The notes beneath the pieces are model-generated. The model made no database searches. It was not told the DNA's origin and saw only the letters and a list, made by a program, of their open reading frames with translations. Below, piece after piece: positions 8,196-17,519 of a stretch of DNA of 64,000 nt (its first letter is position 1; each line of letters opens with the position of its first letter). The DNA comes from Pseudomonas synxantha BG33R (GTDB lineage Bacteria; Pseudomonadota; Gammaproteobacteria; Pseudomonadales; Pseudomonadaceae): NCBI RefSeq assembly GCF_000263715.2, contig NZ_CM001514.1:2032936-2096935 (forward strand), given 5' to 3'. The position numbers were made by a program, and so were the translations under genes.

Positions 8196-9749
8196 TTAAG
8201 CCTTGCGCACTCGCAAGCAACGCCACAAAGCCGCAACCATCAGCACGCTGACCACCGCCCAACCCCAAGCCTGCTGGTTCAACAGACCTTCACGGTACAG
8301 CTGTGGCGCAATGCCGGCACCGATAATGAAGGCCAGCAGCGCAATCTCCCGACGCGGCCCGGTCACCGGGCGCACCAGGTACACCAGGGCTGGCAGCACC
8401 AGCGCCGCGCTTGGAAAGCTGCGATAACGCGGGTCAAACACCAGCGCCAGCATCATGACGGCTCCCGCAAACCCAGCGATTGCCATCAACCAGCCTGCGC
8501 GTTGCTCCAGCCAGTTGAACGCTCGCTCACGCCACCCGTCACGGGCGCCGAGGGTCAGGGCGGCGTGGGCCAGCACCAACAGGTTCAAGACCACCAGCAA
8601 GCCTGCCCATACCCATTCATCGTTGAAACGCGCAGTGACGCGGGTCAGTTCGGCCCAGGTGCCGATGGAGCAGGCAGCCACCGCACCGAGCAGTGGCAGG
8701 AGCACCGCGGAGCGCTTGCTGCGAACGCGGCCACCGAGCGCCAGGGTGCCGAGCAGAATCACTGCGCCTACGCCCAGCCACAACGGCCAGTACGGCACAT
8801 TGGTCACCGGCCCTGCGAGGATGCCCTTGTCCTGGCGGTCTGCATCGAACAGCCCCCAATAACCGCCCACTGCGCCTTCACTTGCACGTTTCCATGGCTG
8901 GTCAAACGCTTCGATCAGGTTGTAGCGCCAGCCATTGGCTTCGGCCATGGCGACAAAGCCGCGCATGAACTTGGCTTCATTCACCCGGCTCGGCACAGCA
9001 GTCTCGCGCTGACGGCCTTCGCTGGGCCAACCGGTCTCGCCGATCACGATGTCCTTGGGCGCGAACTTGTGGCCGAAGGTCTGGCGTACATCGCCTACAT
9101 GCTTGAGCGCCTGGTCGATGCCGGACGGCTCATCTTCCCAGTACGGCAGCAGGTGAATGGTCAGGAAGTCCACCGCCGGCTCGATTTCCGGGTGTTGCAG
9201 CCAGAACTCCCACACATCGGCATAGGTGACCGGTTGCTTGATCTGGCTTTTGACTTGATGGATAAGCGCCACCAGTTGCTTGGCCGTGACTTCCTTGCGC
9301 AGCAGCGCCTCGTTGCCGACGATCACCGAAGTGACGATGTCGGGATTGGTGTTGGCCGCCGCGATCAGTTCGTTGATTTCTTTCTGGGTCGCCACCGGAT
9401 CACTGCTGACCCAGGCGCCGGCCATGACCTTCAAACCATGCTTGCGCGCCATGCCCGGCAAGGCTTCCAGGCCGGTCATGGAGTAGGTGCGGATGCATTC
9501 AAAGCGTGTGGCCAGCAAGGCCAGGTCGGCATCCATGCGTTCGGGGCGCAGCTTGAATGGCTGGTCAAACGGCGACTGGTCCTTGTCGAAGGGCGTGTAG
9601 GACGCACACTGCAACTTGTGACTGGCGCTCGCCACATCCGGCAGCACTACCGGCCGGCCGAGGCCATACCAGTAGCCGGCGAGGGCAAGCACACCAAGGA
9701 TCAAGGCAAGAAAATAGGGCAGGGCAGGAAAGCGGGCAGTCGCAGGCAT
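8196..9749 (-). CDS. Membrane-bound glycoside hydrolase family 17 (beta-1,3-glucan) enzyme
   Basis: A 517-residue protein with one N-terminal membrane helix (about 9-27), a GH17-type catalytic domain (about 45-325) and a C-terminal block of about six hydrophobic helices (about 335-510). The expected acid/base Glu is in VIVGNEALLR and the nucleophile Glu in IGETGWPSEG. GH17 proteins of pseudomonads include glucosyltransferases that remodel beta-1,3 glucans and are linked to the cyclic-glucan NdvB. Whether this one hydrolyses or transfers cannot be told from sequence. The start MPATARFPALP at 9749 was chosen because the longer frame to 9905 adds charged, unmembrane-like sequence. It is likely anchored in the inner membrane with the catalytic domain in the periplasm. 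Confidence 0.85.
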   Translation of the reverse strand: MPATARFPALPYFLALILGVLALAGYWYGLGRPVVLPDVASASHKLQCASYTPFDKDQSPFDQPFKLRPERMDADLALLATRFECIRTYSMTGLEALPGMARKHGLKVMAGAWVSSDPVATQKEINELIAAANTNPDIVTSVIVGNEALLRKEVTAKQLVALIHQVKSQIKQPVTYADVWEFWLQHPEIEPAVDFLTIHLLPYWEDEPSGIDQALKHVGDVRQTFGHKFAPKDIVIGETGWPSEGRQRETAVPSRVNEAKFMRGFVAMAEANGWRYNLIEAFDQPWKRASEGAVGGYWGLFDADRQDKGILAGPVTNVPYWPLWLGVGAVILLGTLALGGRVRSKRSAVLLPLLGAVAACSIGTWAELTRVTARFNDEWVWAGLLVVLNLLVLAHAALTLGARDGWRERAFNWLEQRAGWLMAIAGFAGAVMMLALVFDPRYRSFPSAALVLPALVYLVRPVTGPRREIALLAFIIGAGIAPQLYREGLLNQQAWGWAVVSVLMVAALWRCLRVRKA

Positions 9750-10082
9750 GGTCGGCTTATCTGGGGGAGCAAAGGCGCGCATCTTACCCGGATTTGGCGC
9801 GTGCCAGTGCGGCTGCATAATTTTGACATGCAAACTTCGGGCGGGATTCTGAGGATAACTCCTACAAAACGTCCTGCTGGCGATGTGATGTCGTTTCTTG
9901 CTCAACCAAGGTCGCCCACAGAGCAGGGCAAAGGCCTACGCAGGTTGATGATAAAACTGTCAGTACTCCACTGATGCCTCAGCAACCGGATCGATGCGCG
10001 TGAAGGGGGCGCGGTGCACCGCATAACAACAGGTTGATGTCGCTCGGCATCCGTCGGGCGCAGCACTTTCGGGGAAGTACAT
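9750..10082. other. 333-base intergenic region without a recognised gene
   Basis: This lies between the divergent GH17 and betX genes and must hold both promoters. I see no convincing -35/-10 pair, long hairpin or small coding frame with a ribosome site. The last 60 bases before betX are probably its leader. Confidence 0.5.
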
Positions 10083-10934
10083 ATGAAGATGCGACGACTC
10101 TTGGGCGCAGCTGCCACGCTGGTAGTTGCGATGGGCTCCACACTGGTCAGTGCCGACAGCAAAACCCTGAGCATCGGTTACGTGGACGGTTGGTCCGACA
10201 GCGTTGCCACGACCCATGTGGCGGCGGAAGTGATCAAGCAAAAGCTCGGTTATGACGTGAAACTGCAAGCGGTCGCCACGGGGATCATGTGGCAGGGCGT
10301 CGCCACCGGCAAGCTCGATGCCATGCTGTCTGCCTGGCTGCCGGTGACCCATGGTGAATACTGGGCCAAGAACAAGGACAAGGTGGTCGACTACGGCCCC
10401 AACTTCAAGGATGCAAAAATTGGCTTGATCGTACCGGAGTACGTCAAGGCCAAATCCATCGAAGACCTCAAGACCGACACCACCTTCAAAAACAAGATCG
10501 TCGGCATCGACGCCGGTTCAGGCGTGATGCTCAAGACCGACGACGCCATCAAGCAATACGGCCTTGACTACAAACTGCAAGCCAGCTCGGGCGCGGCGAT
10601 GATCGCTGAGCTGACACGTGCCGAAGACAAGCAGGAATCCATTGCGGTGACCGGTTGGGTGCCCCATTGGATGTTCGCCAAGTGGAAACTGCGTTTCCTG
10701 GACGACCCAAAAGGGATTTATGGTGCTGCTGAAACCGTCAACAGCATCGGCAGCAAGGGCCTGGAAAAGAAAGCGCCGGAAGTGGCAGCTTTCCTGAAAA
10801 AATTCCAGTGGGCCTCCAAGGATGAAATCGGTGAAGTCATGCTCGCTATCCAGGAAGGCACCAAGCCAGACGCAGCGGCCAAGGATTGGGTGGCCAAGCA
10901 CCCTGAGCGCGTCGCTGAGTGGACCGCTAAATAA
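10083..10934 (+). CDS. betX: Glycine-betaine substrate-binding protein (orphan OpuAC-type)
   Basis: A 283-residue periplasmic binding protein of the OpuAC family with a signal peptide (LLGAAATLVVAMGSTLVSA). It has family features: IGYVDGWSDSVATTHVAAEV, GKLDAMLSAWLPVTHGEYW and VTGWVPHWMFAKW, whose tryptophans form the aromatic cage for quaternary amines. No ABC ATPase or permease is nearby. Pseudomonas has stand-alone binding proteins (CbcX, CaiX, BetX) that share one CbcWV transporter. Location directly before yjcH-actP matches the betX locus known in P. aeruginosa, so betX is favoured over caiX or cbcX. The start is ATG at 10083 with GGGGAAGT upstream. A long REP hairpin follows. Confidence 0.88.
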   Translation: MKMRRLLGAAATLVVAMGSTLVSADSKTLSIGYVDGWSDSVATTHVAAEVIKQKLGYDVKLQAVATGIMWQGVATGKLDAMLSAWLPVTHGEYWAKNKDKVVDYGPNFKDAKIGLIVPEYVKAKSIEDLKTDTTFKNKIVGIDAGSGVMLKTDDAIKQYGLDYKLQASSGAAMIAELTRAEDKQESIAVTGWVPHWMFAKWKLRFLDDPKGIYGAAETVNSIGSKGLEKKAPEVAAFLKKFQWASKDEIGEVMLAIQEGTKPDAAAKDWVAKHPERVAEWTAK

Positions 10935-10951
10935 AAGCCGCTGATGTACCC

Positions 10952-11042
10952 CTGTGGGAGGGGGCTTGCTCCCGATAGCGGTAGGCCAGTCACAGATTTT
11001 TTGACTGGCACATCGCTATCGGGAGCAAGCCCCCTCCCACAT
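10952..11042. repeat. Long REP doublet of the GGGAGGGGGCTTGCTCCCGA type
   Basis: Arms 10952-10980 and 11013-11042 are close to exact reverse complements, and the spacer itself contains CCAGTCA / TGACTGG, extending the pairing. This REP class differs from the GCTTGCCTGCGA class elsewhere. It may help end betX transcription. Confidence 0.88.
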
Positions 11043-11192
11043 TGGTTTCGCACCGCCTCAAATCTTCCTGCGCTTTGGTCATCCCTCGCTACACTCGATC
11101 TACTACTAAGGTCGTCTGGAACCTCTTCCGCAGCCGCATACAGTGGATATGTTCCAAAATAATAAAAAAGCTGTGCTGCGAGGATAAAAACA

Positions 11193-11504
11193 ATGAACGA
11201 CAGCATTTACCTCTCGATTCAAAACAGCCCGCGTTTCAAGGAGCTGGTCAGGAAAAGGGAAAGATTCGCCTGGATTCTCTCGGCGATCATGCTAGGGCTT
11301 TACTCCGCTTTCATCCTGTTGATTGCCTACGGGCCACAAATACTGGGGGCCAAGATCAGCCCCGGTTCCTCGATTACCTGGGGCATTCCCCTGGGCGTCG
11401 GGCTGATTGTGTCTGCCTTCATTCTCACCGGCATCTACGTACGCCGGGCCAACGGCGAATTTGACGACCTGAACAATGCGATTCTCAAGGAGGCTGCGCA
11501 ATGA
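11193..11504 (+). CDS. yjcH: DUF485 membrane protein YjcH
   Basis: A 103-residue DUF485 protein with two membrane helices (about 26-48 and 62-84), encoded with the acetate permease ActP across proteobacteria. The N-terminal [19 protein letters not shown] is the family signature. It overlaps actP by four bases (ATGA), so the two are translationally coupled. The role is thought to be support or regulation of ActP, but is not established. GAGGATAAA lies before the ATG at 11193. The 150 bases between the upstream REP doublet and this start should hold the promoter. Confidence 0.92.
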   Translation: MNDSIYLSIQNSPRFKELVRKRERFAWILSAIMLGLYSAFILLIAYGPQILGAKISPGSSITWGIPLGVGLIVSAFILTGIYVRRANGEFDDLNNAILKEAAQ

Positions 11505-13159
11505 TCCGGCGTCTATTGGCTATATTCGGCGCTTCGCTGTTTGCTCCGGCCGTCTGGGCGGCGGACGCATTGACCGGTGAAGTGCACAAGCAACCGCTGA
11601 ACGTCTCGGCCATCGTGATGTTCGTCGCGTTTGTCGGCGCCACCCTGTGCATCACGTATTGGGCGTCCAAGCGCAACAAGTCGGCGGCTGACTACTATGC
11701 GGCAGGCGGCAAGATCACTGGTTTCCAGAATGGCCTGGCGATTGCCGGCGACTACATGTCGGCCGCGTCCTTCCTGGGGATTTCCGCGCTGGTGTTCACC
11801 TCCGGCTACGACGGCCTGATCTACTCGATCGGCTTTCTGGTGGGCTGGCCGATCATTCTGTTCCTGATCGCCGAGCGCCTGCGTAACCTGGGCAAGTACA
11901 CCTTTGCCGACGTGGCGTCCTATCGCCTCGGGCAAACCCAGATCCGCAGCCTGTCGGCCTGTGGCTCGCTGGTGGTGGTGGCGTTCTACCTGATCGCGCA
12001 GATGGTTGGCGCGGGCAAGTTGATCCAGCTGCTGTTCGGCCTGGATTACCATGTGGCGGTGATTCTGGTCGGCATTCTGATGTGCCTGTACGTGTTGTTC
12101 GGCGGCATGTTGGCGACCACCTGGGTGCAGATCATCAAGGCAGTGCTGCTGCTCTCCGGTGCTTCGTTCATGGCGCTGATGGTGATGAAGCACGTCAACT
12201 TCGACTTCAACACGCTGTTTGCCGAGGCGATCAAGGTTCACCCTAAAGGTGAAGCGATCATGAGCCCGGGTGGGCTGGTGAAAGACCCGATCTCGGCATT
12301 CTCCCTTGGGCTGGCCCTGATGTTCGGTACCGCCGGCCTGCCGCACATCCTGATGCGCTTCTTCACGGTGAGCGATGCCAAGGAAGCGCGTAAAAGCGTG
12401 CTGTATGCAACCGGCTTCATTGGTTACTTCTACATCCTGACGTTCATCATCGGCTTTGGCGCGATTCTGCTGGTCAGCACCAACCCGGCGTTCAAGGATG
12501 CAGCAGGCGCCTTGCTTGGCGGTAACAACATGGCGGCGGTGCACCTGGCCAACGCGGTGGGCGGCAGTATCTTCCTGGGCTTCATCTCGGCCGTGGCCTT
12601 CGCCACCATCCTTGCGGTGGTTGCCGGCTTGACCCTGGCCGGTGCTTCGGCGGTGTCCCATGACCTGTATGCCAGCGTGATCAAGAAAGGCAAGGCCAAC
12701 GAGAAGGATGAAATTCGCGTATCGAAGATCACCACCATCGCCCTGGCGGTGCTGGCGATTGGCTTGGGCATCCTGTTCGAAAGCCAGAACATTGCGTTCA
12801 TGGTCGGCCTGGCGTTCTCGATTGCCGCCAGCTGTAACTTCCCGGTGTTGCTGCTTTCCATGTACTGGAAAAACCTCACCACCCGTGGCGCCATGATCGG
12901 CGGCTGGCTGGGCTTGATCAGTGCCGTGGGCCTGATGATCCTCGGCCCGACCATCTGGGTCTCGATCCTGCACCATGAAAAGGCGATCTTCCCGTACGAA
13001 TACCCGGCGCTGTTCTCGATGATCATTGCGTTCATCGGCATCTGGTTCTTCTCCATCACCGACAAGTCGGCGGCGGCAGAGAAGGAGCGTGCGCTGTACT
13101 TCCCGCAGTTTGTGCGTTCGCAGACTGGCCTGGGGGCGAGTGGGGCGGTTAACCACTAA
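11501..13159 (+). CDS. actP: Cation/acetate symporter ActP
   Basis: A 552-residue sodium:solute symporter that imports acetate and other short carboxylates at the inner membrane. An N-terminal cleavable leader (FAPAVWA) precedes about 13 membrane helices. ActP signatures include [36 protein letters not shown] and [15 protein letters not shown]. It is the second gene of the yjcH-actP pair. The product would feed acetate to the citrate synthase and citrate-cycle genes that follow, although transcription stops at the hairpin after the gene. Confidence 0.95.
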   Translation: MIRRLLAIFGASLFAPAVWAADALTGEVHKQPLNVSAIVMFVAFVGATLCITYWASKRNKSAADYYAAGGKITGFQNGLAIAGDYMSAASFLGISALVFTSGYDGLIYSIGFLVGWPIILFLIAERLRNLGKYTFADVASYRLGQTQIRSLSACGSLVVVAFYLIAQMVGAGKLIQLLFGLDYHVAVILVGILMCLYVLFGGMLATTWVQIIKAVLLLSGASFMALMVMKHVNFDFNTLFAEAIKVHPKGEAIMSPGGLVKDPISAFSLGLALMFGTAGLPHILMRFFTVSDAKEARKSVLYATGFIGYFYILTFIIGFGAILLVSTNPAFKDAAGALLGGNNMAAVHLANAVGGSIFLGFISAVAFATILAVVAGLTLAGASAVSHDLYASVIKKGKANEKDEIRVSKITTIALAVLAIGLGILFESQNIAFMVGLAFSIAASCNFPVLLLSMYWKNLTTRGAMIGGWLGLISAVGLMILGPTIWVSILHHEKAIFPYEYPALFSMIIAFIGIWFFSITDKSAAAEKERALYFPQFVRSQTGLGASGAVNH

Positions 13160-13181
13160 GGTTATAGCTGGATAGAAAATG

Positions 13182-13208
13182 CCCCGGTCGAAAGGCCGGG
13201 GTATTTTT
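13182..13208 (+). terminator. Intrinsic terminator after actP
   Basis: The stem CCCCGGTC (13182-13189) pairs with GGCCGGGG (13194-13201) around a GAAA tetraloop, followed by TATTTTTTT. Confidence 0.92.
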
Positions 13209-13292
13209 TTGTCTGGGGTTTATTGGGGCTGCTACTGGCCTCATCGGGGGCAAACATTTCAGACAAAACAGTTTCTCAATTCCTGCACAAAT

Positions 13293-13325
13293 AAAAACGG
13301 CCTCCGAGAAGGAGGCCGCTTTTTT
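13293..13325. terminator. Terminator of gltA (bidirectional form)
   Basis: The stem CGGCCTCC (13298-13305) pairs with GGAGGCCG (13311-13318), with A-rich sequence on the left and six T on the right. It lies 16 bases past the gltA stop and also faces the actP side. Confidence 0.9.
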
Positions 13326-13340
13326 ATCGCCAGTCGATGC

Positions 13341-14630
13341 TTACTTGCGATCTTCCAGCTTGGTAATGTCACGCGACTCGTAGCCGGTGTACAGCTGGCG
13401 TGGGCGGCCAATCTTGTACGGGCTGGAGAGCATTTCTTTCCAGTGGGAAATCCAGCCTACGGTCCGCGCTAGGGCGAAGATCACGGTGAACATGCTGGTT
13501 GGAATGCCGATCGCCTTGAGGATGATCCCCGAGTAGAAGTCGACGTTCGGGTACAGCGAGCGCTCGATGAAGTACGGGTCGGTCAGGGCGATCTCTTCCA
13601 GGCGCATGGCCAGTTCGAGTTGCGGATCGTTCTTGATGCCCAGTTCCTTCAGCACTTCGTCGCAGGTCTGCTTCATGACGGTCGCGCGAGGGTCGCGGTT
13701 CTTGTAGACCCGGTGACCGAAGCCCATCAGCTTGAATGGATCGTTCTTGTCCTTGGCCTTGGCGATGAACGTGTCGATGTTGGATACATCGCCGATTTCA
13801 TCGAGCATGGTCAATACGGCTTCGTTCGCACCGCCGTGGGCAGGGCCCCACAGTGCGGCGATACCGGCGGCGATACAGGCAAACGGGTTGGCACCCGAAG
13901 AGCCGGCCAGGCGGACGGTAGAAGTGGAGGCGTTTTGCTCGTGGTCGGCATGGAGGATGAAGATCCGATCCATTGCCTTGGCCAGCACCGGGCTGATCGG
14001 TTTGATCTCGCACGGGGTGTTGAACATCATGTGCAGGAAGTTTTCCGCGTACGTCAGATCGTTGCGCGGGTACATCATGGGCTGGCCCATGGAGTACTTG
14101 TAAACCATTGCGGCCAGGGTCGGCATCTTGGCAACCAGGCGGATCGCGGAAATTTCGCGATGCTCGGCGTTATTGATGTCCAGGGAGTCATGATAGAAGG
14201 CCGACAGGGCACCGACCACGCCGCACATGACGGCCATCGGGTGGGCGTCGCGACGGAAGCCGTTGAAGAAGGTCTTCAACTGCTCGTGAACCATGGTGTG
14301 GTTCTTCACGGTGCTGACGAACTGGGCCTTTTGCTCGGCTGTTGGCAATTCGCCATTTAGCAGCAGGTAGCAGGTTTCCAGGTAGTCCGACTTTTCAGCC
14401 AGTTGTTCGATCGGGTAGCCGCGATGAAGCAGAATGCCATTGTCACCATCGATATAGGTGATCTTCGACTCGCAGGAAGCGGTCGACATGAAGCCTGGGT
14501 CGAAAGTAAAACGGCCCGTGGCCGTCAGGCCCCGTACGTCGATAACATCGGGACCAACGGTGCCGGTTAAAATGGGCAGCTCGACGGGGGCTGCGCCCTC
14601 GATGATCAACTGCGCTTTTTTGTCAGCCAT
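13341..14630 (-). CDS. gltA: Citrate synthase
   Basis: A 429-residue type II (hexameric, NADH-sensitive class) citrate synthase that condenses oxaloacetate with acetyl-CoA. Landmarks: the N-terminal [34 protein letters not shown], the catalytic His regions [10 protein letters not shown] and [14 protein letters not shown], and the Asp-bearing [15 protein letters not shown]. The length equals that of the Pseudomonas enzyme. The gene is divergent from sdhC and has its own sigma-70-like promoter at 14689-14716. An AGGAGGCC ribosome site precedes the ATG at 14630. Confidence 0.98.
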   Translation of the reverse strand: MADKKAQLIIEGAAPVELPILTGTVGPDVIDVRGLTATGRFTFDPGFMSTASCESKITYIDGDNGILLHRGYPIEQLAEKSDYLETCYLLLNGELPTAEQKAQFVSTVKNHTMVHEQLKTFFNGFRRDAHPMAVMCGVVGALSAFYHDSLDINNAEHREISAIRLVAKMPTLAAMVYKYSMGQPMMYPRNDLTYAENFLHMMFNTPCEIKPISPVLAKAMDRIFILHADHEQNASTSTVRLAGSSGANPFACIAAGIAALWGPAHGGANEAVLTMLDEIGDVSNIDTFIAKAKDKNDPFKLMGFGHRVYKNRDPRATVMKQTCDEVLKELGIKNDPQLELAMRLEEIALTDPYFIERSLYPNVDFYSGIILKAIGIPTSMFTVIFALARTVGWISHWKEMLSSPYKIGRPRQLYTGYESRDITKLEDRK

Positions 14631-14688
14631 GTGGCCTCCTATTTATGCTTCAAATCATCAGACAGACCCCCCACGCAGGGCCCGCACC

Positions 14689-14716
14689 ACTATATTGATA
14701 TAAATCCAGATGTCAA
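14689..14716 (-). promoter_or_regulatory. Sigma-70-like promoter for gltA
   Basis: On the minus strand TTGACA (14716-14711), a 16-base spacer and TATAGT (14694-14689) form a near-consensus promoter 59 bases upstream of the gltA start. Confidence 0.72.
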
Positions 14717-14830
14717 TTTGCCTAAAGTCTTGCGCCAGAAGGCTTTAACCGTACTTTTTCGTCGAAATTGCCTGCCATTTACGCCTTTTATCCCGCCAGC
14801 GCAATCAGCTATTAGGGTGAGGTGCGCGCG

Positions 14831-14859
14831 TTGTCATTAGTAACCTAACTGTCTATACT
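14831..14859 (+). promoter_or_regulatory. Sigma-70-like promoter for the sdh-suc operon
   Basis: TTGTCA (14831-14836), a 17-base spacer and TATACT (14854-14859) give a strong predicted promoter. The start point would fall near 14866, leaving an untranslated leader of about 130 bases before sdhC. Confidence 0.75.
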
Positions 14860-14903
14860 CGGCCACCGACCGCCAAGGGCTTTTGGGCTTGCTTTCATTG
14901 GGG

Positions 14904-14946
14904 GTCGCACTCCCTGGGTGGTGCTTACCTGACCAGTCGCACTCCC
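14904..14946 (+). repeat. Direct repeat GTCGCACTCCC in the sdhC leader
   Basis: The 11-mer GTCGCACTCCC occurs at 14904-14914 and again at 14936-14946, a 32-base period, inside the predicted sdhC 5' untranslated region. Its function is unknown. Confidence 0.6.
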
Positions 14947-14995
14947 CAACAACTTTGCCCTGATTGTTAGGGGCTCTTCAGTGTGAAAAAAAGCC

Positions 14996-15370
14996 GTGAA
15001 TAGCCAACGACCTGTAAACCTAGACCTAAGGACCATCAAACTCCCCATCACCGGCGTTACGTCGTTCCTGCACCGTGTTTCCGGCATCATCCTGTTCCTG
15101 GGCTTGGGCATCATGCTTTATGCATTGAGCAAATCCCTGGGTTCCGAGGAAGGTTACGCCGAGGTGAAGGCATGCTTGACCAGCCCGCTGGCCAAGTTCG
15201 TAGCATGGGGCCTCCTGTCCTCTCTTCTGTATCACCTGGTAGCCGGTGTGCGCCACTTGATCATGGACATGGGCATCGGTGAGACGCTGGAAGGCGGCCG
15301 CCTGGGCTCGAAAATCATCATCGCCATTTCCGTGGTGCTGATCGTTCTGGCAGGAGTTTGGATATGGTAA
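14996..15370 (+). CDS. sdhC: Succinate dehydrogenase cytochrome b556 subunit
   Basis: A 124-residue membrane anchor of complex II with three helices (about 29-48, 65-85 and 103-123). SRPVNLDLRTIKLP-like residues at the N-terminus (NSQRPVNLDLRTIKLP), HRVSGIILFLGLG and YHLVAGVRHLIMDMG are family signatures; the first His of the last motif is the expected haem b ligand and the SFLHRVSG region lines the quinone site. The start is GTG at 14996, with only a purine-rich AAAAAAAG ahead instead of a clear Shine-Dalgarno. Its end overlaps sdhD by seven bases. It is the first gene of the nine-gene operon. Confidence 0.95.
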   Translation: MNSQRPVNLDLRTIKLPITGVTSFLHRVSGIILFLGLGIMLYALSKSLGSEEGYAEVKACLTSPLAKFVAWGLLSSLLYHLVAGVRHLIMDMGIGETLEGGRLGSKIIIAISVVLIVLAGVWIW

Positions 15371-15732
15371 CCAGCGTAACGAATCTGTCGCGTTCGGGCC
15401 TCTATGACTGGATGGCACAGCGTGTGTCTGCGGTCGTTCTCGCGGCTTATTTCATTTTTCTGATCGGATACCTCGTCGCAAACCCGGGCATCGGCTATGA
15501 GCAGTGGCATGGCCTGTTTTCCCACAATGCGATGCGAATCTTCAGTCTGCTGGCCCTTGTAGCCCTGGGCGCACACGCCTGGGTCGGCATGTGGACCATC
15601 GCGACCGACTACCTGACGCCGATGGCGCTGGGCAAGTCCGCGACTGCAGTACGTTTCCTCTTCCAGGCAGTATGCGGCGTCGCGATGTTCGCTTACTTCG
15701 TCTGGGGTGTGCAGATTCTTTGGGGTATCTGA
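15364..15732 (+). CDS. sdhD: Succinate dehydrogenase hydrophobic membrane anchor
   Basis: A 122-residue second anchor subunit of complex II. It has three hydrophobic helices (about 22-43, 58-80 and 95-118). GLYDWMAQRVSAVVLAAYF at the start and HAWVGMWTIATDYLTP in the middle correspond to the region with the haem-proximal His and the quinone-site Tyr of the family. The ATG at 15364 overlaps the sdhC stop region and has CAGGAG eight bases upstream. A TTG two codons earlier was rejected. It is followed after three bases by sdhA. Confidence 0.95.
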   Translation: MVTSVTNLSRSGLYDWMAQRVSAVVLAAYFIFLIGYLVANPGIGYEQWHGLFSHNAMRIFSLLALVALGAHAWVGMWTIATDYLTPMALGKSATAVRFLFQAVCGVAMFAYFVWGVQILWGI

Positions 15733-15735
15733 TTC

Positions 15736-17508
15736 ATGGCTAACATTCCAACTATTTCATTCGACGCCATCATTATTGGTGGCGGCGGTGCGGGCATGCG
15801 CGCTGCGCTGCAGCTGGCCCAGGGTGGTCACAAGACTGCCGTGATCACCAAGGTGTTCCCGACGCGCTCCCACACCGTATCGGCCCAGGGTGGCATCACC
15901 TGCGCCATCGCCTCCGCCGACCCGAACGATGACTGGCGCTGGCACATGTACGATACCGTCAAGGGTTCCGACTACATCGGTGACCAGGACGCTATCGAGT
16001 ACATGTGTCAGGAAGGCCCGGCCGCAGTGTTCGAGCTGGACCACATGGGTCTGCCGTTCTCGCGTACCGAGCAGGGTCGTATCTACCAGCGTCCATTCGG
16101 CGGCCAGTCGAAGGATTACGGTAAAGGCGGGCAGGCTGCCCGTACTTGCGCTGCGTCCGACCGTACCGGTCACGCGCTGCTGCACACCCTTTATCAGGGC
16201 AACCTGAAAGCCGGTACCACGTTCCTGAACGAGTACTACGCTGTTGATCTGGTGAAGAACGGCAAGGGCGAGTTCGTCGGCGTGATCGCCATCTGCATCG
16301 AAACCGGTGAAACCACCTACATCCGCGCCAAGGCTACCGTGCTGGCGACTGGCGGTGCAGGCCGTATCTACGCCTCGACCACCAATGCCCTGATCAACAC
16401 CGGTGACGGCGTCGGCATGGCACTGCGTGCTGGCGTACCGGTGCAAGACATCGAAATGTGGCAGTTCCACCCCACCGGCATCGCCGGCGCCGGTGTACTG
16501 GTAACCGAAGGTTGCCGTGGTGAAGGTGGTTACCTGATCAACAAGCATGGTGAGCGTTTCATGGAGCGTTATGCTCCGAACGCCAAAGACCTGGCTGGCC
16601 GTGACGTCGTGGCCCGTTCGATGGTTAAAGAGATCATTGCCGGTAACGGTTGTGGCCCGAATGGTGACCACGTACTGCTCAAACTCGATCACCTCGGTGA
16701 AGAAGTGCTGCACAGCCGCCTGCCAGGCATCTGCGAACTGTCCAAGACCTTTGCCCACGTTGATCCAGTGGTTGCTCCGGTTCCGGTTGTTCCGACCTGC
16801 CACTATATGATGGGCGGCGTACCGACCAACATTCACGGCCAGGCGATCACCCAGAATGCCGAAGGCGTGGACGAGATCATCCATGGTCTGTTCGCGGTAG
16901 GTGAAGTGGCTTGTGTATCGGTTCACGGTGCCAACCGCCTGGGCGGCAACTCGTTGCTCGACCTGGTAGTGTTCGGTCGCGCGGCCGGCCTGCATCTGGA
17001 AAAGGCGCTGACCGACGGCATCGAATACGATGACGCCACCGACGCCAACATCGAAGCGGCCCTGGCGCGCCTGAACGCTCTGAACGAGCGCACAGATGGC
17101 GAAGACGTGGCAACCCTGCGTCGCGAGCTGCAAAACTGCATGCAGAACTACTTCGGTGTGTTCCGTACCGGCGAATACATGCAGAAAGGTATCGCCCAGT
17201 TGGCTGACCTGCGCAAGCGTATCGCCAACGTCAAGATCAACGATAAGAGCCAGGCGTTCAACACCGCTCGTATCGAAGCCCTTGAGCTGCAAAACCTGCT
17301 GGAAGTGGCTGAAGCGACGGCGATCGCCGCCGAGGTTCGTAAAGAATCCCGTGGTGCTCACGCTCGCGAAGACTTTGAAGATCGCGATGACGAAAACTGG
17401 TTGTGCCACACCCTGTACTTCCCGGGTGACAAGCGCGTAACCAAGCGTGCCGTGAACTTCTCGCCGAAGACGGTGCCGACGTTTGAACCGAAGATTCGGA
17501 CTTACTAA
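15736..17508 (+). CDS. sdhA: Succinate dehydrogenase flavoprotein subunit
   Basis: A 590-residue FAD subunit that oxidises succinate to fumarate. [14 protein letters not shown] (about 15-28) is the dinucleotide-binding motif, and the His of [14 protein letters not shown] carries the covalent FAD. Substrate and catalytic residues lie in [13 protein letters not shown] and [19 protein letters not shown] (catalytic Arg). The C-terminus has the usual [15 protein letters not shown] block. Length and motifs are complete. It sits three bases after sdhD and 11 bases before sdhB. Confidence 0.98.
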   Translation: MANIPTISFDAIIIGGGGAGMRAALQLAQGGHKTAVITKVFPTRSHTVSAQGGITCAIASADPNDDWRWHMYDTVKGSDYIGDQDAIEYMCQEGPAAVFELDHMGLPFSRTEQGRIYQRPFGGQSKDYGKGGQAARTCAASDRTGHALLHTLYQGNLKAGTTFLNEYYAVDLVKNGKGEFVGVIAICIETGETTYIRAKATVLATGGAGRIYASTTNALINTGDGVGMALRAGVPVQDIEMWQFHPTGIAGAGVLVTEGCRGEGGYLINKHGERFMERYAPNAKDLAGRDVVARSMVKEIIAGNGCGPNGDHVLLKLDHLGEEVLHSRLPGICELSKTFAHVDPVVAPVPVVPTCHYMMGGVPTNIHGQAITQNAEGVDEIIHGLFAVGEVACVSVHGANRLGGNSLLDLVVFGRAAGLHLEKALTDGIEYDDATDANIEAALARLNALNERTDGEDVATLRRELQNCMQNYFGVFRTGEYMQKGIAQLADLRKRIANVKINDKSQAFNTARIEALELQNLLEVAEATAIAAEVRKESRGAHAREDFEDRDDENWLCHTLYFPGDKRVTKRAVNFSPKTVPTFEPKIRTY

Positions 17509-17519
17509 GGGTGGCTGCC

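Noticed and set aside
11110..11130. Possible sigma-54 promoter (CTGGAAC-N5-CCGCA) upstream of yjcH
   Set aside because: Only the GG and GC dinucleotides at the correct distance match; the rest of the -24/-12 consensus does not.
11513..13156. A 547-codon Gln/His/Arg-rich frame opposite actP
   Set aside because: Composition is typical of the antisense of membrane-protein codons, with no motif.
15757..17409. A 550-codon open frame opposite sdhA
   Set aside because: Shadow of sdhA; no recognisable domain or start signal.
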